Positions 33,480-35,802 of a stretch of 35,802 nt of DNA are shown piece after piece. The translations under genes were made by a program, and so were the position numbers. Numbering within the stretch: position 1 is the first letter of the stretch; every line of letters starts with the position of its first letter. The notes beneath the pieces were generated by a model. That model was not told the DNA's origin. It saw only the letters and a program-made list of their open reading frames with translations, and ran no database searches. The DNA comes from CAZSWS01 sp964610765 (GTDB lineage Bacteria; Bacteroidota; Bacteroidia; Bacteroidales; Tannerellaceae). Location of the stretch: the NCBI GenBank assembly GCA_964610765.1, contig CAZSWS010000021.1, forward strand, positions 1 through 35,802, written 5' to 3'.

Positions 33480-34430
33480 TTATTTTGAAGTAATTGTATA
33501 GCGTTTGCCCTCCCGATAAAAAGCAAAATCGGCTGATTCTCCCAGCAAAGTCAAAGCGGCATCTACAGACTCAAGCGAGCTAAAGCGCGCCGTCATTCGC
33601 AGGCTATTTAATACCGCATCATCAGAAACAAACTGAACATCATGCTCACGTTCTAATGTTTTTAGGATGTCTAAAAGTGGAGTGTTATTAAAAATCAACA
33701 TATTCTGTTGCCAAGCACGTTCATTCCCAATATTATCCGGTTTCCTTTTATCTGCCATCCGACTATTTTTTTCCCACACTGCTTGTTCGCCGGGAGATAA
33801 ATGCATGACATTTCCATCGCGAAAATCAACGGCTACACTCCCTTCAAACAGGGTCGTAATGACTTGACTTTGATTTTCATAAGCATCTACATTAAACTTT
33901 GTACCTAAAACATTCACATCTGCCACACTTGTCCGAACAGTAAAAGGTCTGCTTTTATCTTTCTTGACCTTAAAAAAAGCTTCACCGGTCAATTCAACCT
34001 CACGAGTTTTATTCCGCATTTTTTTCTGATATGTCAATGCTGACATACTGTTCAATACAACTTCAGAGCCATCCGGAAGCACAATCGTTTTTTTCTCACC
34101 AAAAGAGGTCGCAATATACTCCATCTCAGGCTGCGTAATATGCTGATAGACATGAATTGAAACGAGAGCAAACAACAAAGTTGCTGCAATACCGACAGCA
34201 TATCTTAACAGCTGTTTGCTTTTTCCTCTTTTAATATATTTCTCAACCAAACTAAATGTAGTATCTGCTGAATATTGCTCAGGCAAAATCATTGGGTCTG
34301 TTTTGGTCGAGTAGTACTGATAGTCTTTTCCGGATAAATCTTTCTTGATTACCTCTTGTTCCTTTTCTGACAAAGGTGCACCTTTCAGATATCTCAAACG
34401 TGCTTTTTGTATTTTACTAGTATATTTCAT
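33480..34430 (-). CDS. FecR-type anti-sigma factor
   Basis: This 316-residue inner-membrane protein has a cytoplasmic N-terminal part, one transmembrane helix (about 76-95, YAVGIAATLLFALVSIHVY), and a periplasmic FecR domain (about 104-200, with VLPDGSEVVLNSMSALTY and VLGTKFNVDAY). The C-terminal DUF4974 module (about 244-313) is STN-like and is the part expected to meet the receptor. It would hold the adjacent ECF sigma factor until the receptor signals. The stop codon directly abuts the receptor start. It lies 97 nt after the sigma gene. Confidence 0.93.
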   Translation of the reverse strand: MKYTSKIQKARLRYLKGAPLSEKEQEVIKKDLSGKDYQYYSTKTDPMILPEQYSADTTFSLVEKYIKRGKSKQLLRYAVGIAATLLFALVSIHVYQHITQPEMEYIATSFGEKKTIVLPDGSEVVLNSMSALTYQKKMRNKTREVELTGEAFFKVKKDKSRPFTVRTSVADVNVLGTKFNVDAYENQSQVITTLFEGSVAVDFRDGNVMHLSPGEQAVWEKNSRMADKRKPDNIGNERAWQQNMLIFNNTPLLDILKTLEREHDVQFVSDDAVLNSLRMTARFSSLESVDAALTLLGESADFAFYREGKRYTITSK

Positions 34431-34527
34431 CTGCTCTTATATAATATTGAAAACTACCTCACGAATCGTTCCGTTTGCAGCTTCTACTTATAAAGAGAGA
34501 AAAAAAGTATTACACCCCTACGTGCGT

Positions 34528-35103
34528 TTAGAAAAAAACTGAAAAAAGATTCTCACGCAGCTCTTTATAAAGAATTTTAATGGCTTTTCCCATCTGATTA
34601 TCAACGGTTTTAACAGACACGCCTAATATTTCCGCCACTTCTGCATATTTTCTCCGATCCTCACGGACTAGTTTAAATACTTCAGCACAGCGGGGAGGAA
34701 GTTTGCTTAAGGCTTGCTCATATTTTATTTGAAGTTCAGCATCTAGCAAGGCAAAGTCACTTTTATTATCCGAATGATAATTCGTATCCGGCAAATTCTC
34801 CATAAGCAACTCTCGCTTTTCTTTATAGCTTCGAGCCACATAAGCTGAAGAGGCATGCTTAATTGCTATAAATAAATAGGCATCCGGATCTTTAACCTTG
34901 TCCAGCACTTTACGTCCCTGCCAAACGGCAATAAAAACATCTGATACCACTTCTTGTGCTGCATCCGGCTGATTAGTTAAATAATAGAGAGCCTGTCTAA
35001 ACAAACGGGTATAATAATGATTATATAGCTTTCTGAACGACTCTTGGCTGTCATTCTTTGCTACTTCTTCCAAGTAAGTTAATATCTGATTTTTCTCTAT
35101 CAT
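34528..35103 (-). CDS. ECF-type RNA polymerase sigma factor
   Basis: This 191-residue sigma-70 family protein of the FecI-like Bacteroidetes group has region 2 (SFRKLYNHYYTRLFRQA, then QPDAAQEVVSDVFIAVWQ) and region 4 (LPPRCAEVFKLVREDRRKY, then EVAEILGVSVKTVDNQMGKA). With the downstream FecR and STN receptor it completes an outer membrane to cytoplasm signalling chain. It should direct transcription of the receptor locus when the ligand is present. I start at the ATG at 35103; the open frame runs back to 35175, but a -7 box at 35113-35120 lies inside that extension and the added residues do not resemble the family. Confidence 0.93.
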   Translation of the reverse strand: MIEKNQILTYLEEVAKNDSQESFRKLYNHYYTRLFRQALYYLTNQPDAAQEVVSDVFIAVWQGRKVLDKVKDPDAYLFIAIKHASSAYVARSYKEKRELLMENLPDTNYHSDNKSDFALLDAELQIKYEQALSKLPPRCAEVFKLVREDRRKYAEVAEILGVSVKTVDNQMGKAIKILYKELRENLFSVFF

Positions 35104-35112
35104 TTTCGTTGG

Positions 35113-35120
35113 CAAAAATA
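35113..35120 (-). promoter_or_regulatory. -7 element for the sigma factor gene
   Basis: Minus-strand TATTTTTG is an exact TAnnTTTG match, with TTTT 19 bp upstream in place of TTTG. Transcription would start only a few nt before the ATG, so the message may be nearly leaderless. Confidence 0.5.
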
Positions 35121-35238
35121 CGAAATACCTATAAGGAAAAAAATCATCAATCTGAGAACATCTCAATATATCCAAAGCAAATGAAGTAAGGAAGAGATAA
35201 AGGCACGCACCGGCACGAAACCCAAAGTATATAAATAG

Positions 35239-35261
35239 AAAAAGGTTGCCTCACGACAACC
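35239..35261 (-). terminator. Hairpin with T tract on the minus strand
   Basis: GGTTGCC (35244-35250) pairs with GACAACC (35255-35261) around a 4-nt loop with one G-U pair. On the minus strand five T follow, as in a terminator. There is no minus-strand gene to its right in the window, so it may instead be a leader hairpin for the small plus-strand ORF at 35309. Confidence 0.45.
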
Positions 35262-35308
35262 CTATCACACACTAACCTAAAAAAATCTTTAACCTTAAAA
35301 CTATTACC

Positions 35309-35461
35309 ATGAAAAACATTACAAATATACGCCTGAGAAGCAACCGCTCCAATCGGAAAAACCAATCAGTAAATAAAGGCGAGTTATCAATTGATAGTAA
35401 AGCTTCTCCGGTGGGAGTTATCGGTTTTTATAATCTTGAAGAAAAAAGCAGAGATAGATGA
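35309..35461 (+). CDS. Small basic hypothetical protein (50 residues)
   Basis: This short ORF reads MKNITNIRLRSNRSNRKNQS at its start and ends YNLEEKSRDR. It is rich in Asn, Arg, Ser and Lys, with no signal peptide or membrane helix. Support for it being real comes from the sequence before the ATG: a long A/C-rich leader ending TTAAAACTATTACC, which resembles leaders of other Bacteroides genes. I recognise no family. It is divergent from the sigma gene and followed by more than 200 bp of plain sequence and then a 100-bp palindromic element. It may be a small regulator or a remnant of a larger gene. Confidence 0.4.
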   Translation: MKNITNIRLRSNRSNRKNQSVNKGELSIDSKASPVGVIGFYNLEEKSRDR

Positions 35462-35802
35462 TGAGTTTAAACATACACTACCCCCAAAAAATTAACTCAA
35501 ACAACCAGCAAAAGGACAAACATTGATTAACAACCCATCCGATTGACCGCAATGAGTGAGAGGGTTCAATAGTACCAATTTAAACAATAAACATAGCGTC
35601 AACCTAGACTAAGTTTATTAATCAATCGCGTCAACTATTTCAAAAAGCACATCCTTTTAGGTATTTCTTCCTATCAAACTAATCGGCTCACAGCTGTGGA
35701 CCGGTTAGCTCACAGCTGTGGACCGGTTGGCTCACAACTGTGGACTGATCGGCTCACAGCTGTGAGCCGATTAGTTGTCCCTATCTAAAACAACAAACCA
35801 CC
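35462..35802. other. Intergenic tail of the window
   Basis: Apart from the 100-bp element at 35677-35776 this stretch shows no ORF, tRNA or clear promoter. Sequence from 35462 to 35676 is AT-rich and plain. Confidence 0.6.
35677..35776. repeat. 100-bp nested palindromic element, copy B (four 22-bp units)
   Basis: Its plan is AACTAAT, then four 22-bp units starting at 35684, 35706, 35728 and 35750, then TAGTT. Each unit carries the palindrome CACAGCTGTG (CACAACTGTG in unit 3) inside a near-palindromic 20-mer. Units 1 and 2 differ only in their first two bases. The outer 22 bp on each side (35677-35698 and 35755-35776) are perfect inverted complements. Length, unit size, unit number and end sequences match copy A at 14893-14992, although the internal sequence is different. 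Confidence 0.9.

Noticed and set aside
35147..35365. A 72-codon minus-strand open frame upstream of the sigma gene.
   Set aside because: It overlaps the sigma promoter region and the hairpin, has no family resemblance, and is opposite a more plausible small ORF.

Overview
The window looks like a chromosomal segment from a member of the Bacteroidales, most likely Bacteroides or a close relative. The evidence is the repeated Bacteroidetes-type promoter motif (TAnnTTTG, sometimes with a TTTG or TTG about 19-20 bp upstream), weak ribosome binding sites, lipoproteins with short lipoboxes, a sigma/FecR/TonB-receptor chain with a DUF4249 lipoprotein, and several exported polysaccharide-degrading enzymes. 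I cannot fix the species.

Layout. Positions 1-4545 are the leader-distal part of a very long CRISPR array with type I-C-like repeats: 69 complete repeats and 68 complete spacers, cut by the left edge, so any cas genes and the leader lie outside. Next come a flavodoxin gene, the opposite-strand set prmC-recX-comF, and a plus-strand housekeeping operon (nitroreductase, DUF2520 Rossmann protein, KdsC-like phosphatase, Maf). A bidirectional terminator separates this from minus-strand genes for a Tat-exported GH109-type glycosidase, an Fe/Mn superoxide dismutase with an apparent signal peptide, and a GH16 enzyme. A second GH16 gene is divergent from the first.

From 15.2 to 24.1 kb there is an AraC-type regulator divergent from a three-gene rhamnosidase operon (two GH78-like enzymes and a GH106-like lipoprotein). 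The operon ends at two stacked hairpins, one of them a 46-bp perfect palindrome, which also face the rubredoxin gene. A tripartite HipB/HipS/HipT-like toxin-antitoxin module follows, flanked by a 55-bp direct repeat (53/55 identical). Then comes a pectate-lyase-fold secreted protein, and a long minus-strand locus: ECF sigma factor, FecR anti-sigma, STN-containing TonB-dependent receptor, DUF4249 lipoprotein, small outer-membrane barrel and two lipoproteins of unknown function.

The most unusual structures are two intergenic elements, each exactly 100 bp, at 14893 and 35677. They share end sequences and an identical plan of four 22-bp near-palindromic units, yet their internal sequences are unrelated. 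The direct-repeat-bounded HipBST-like module and the sigma/FecR receptor locus with unknown cargo are the next best leads.
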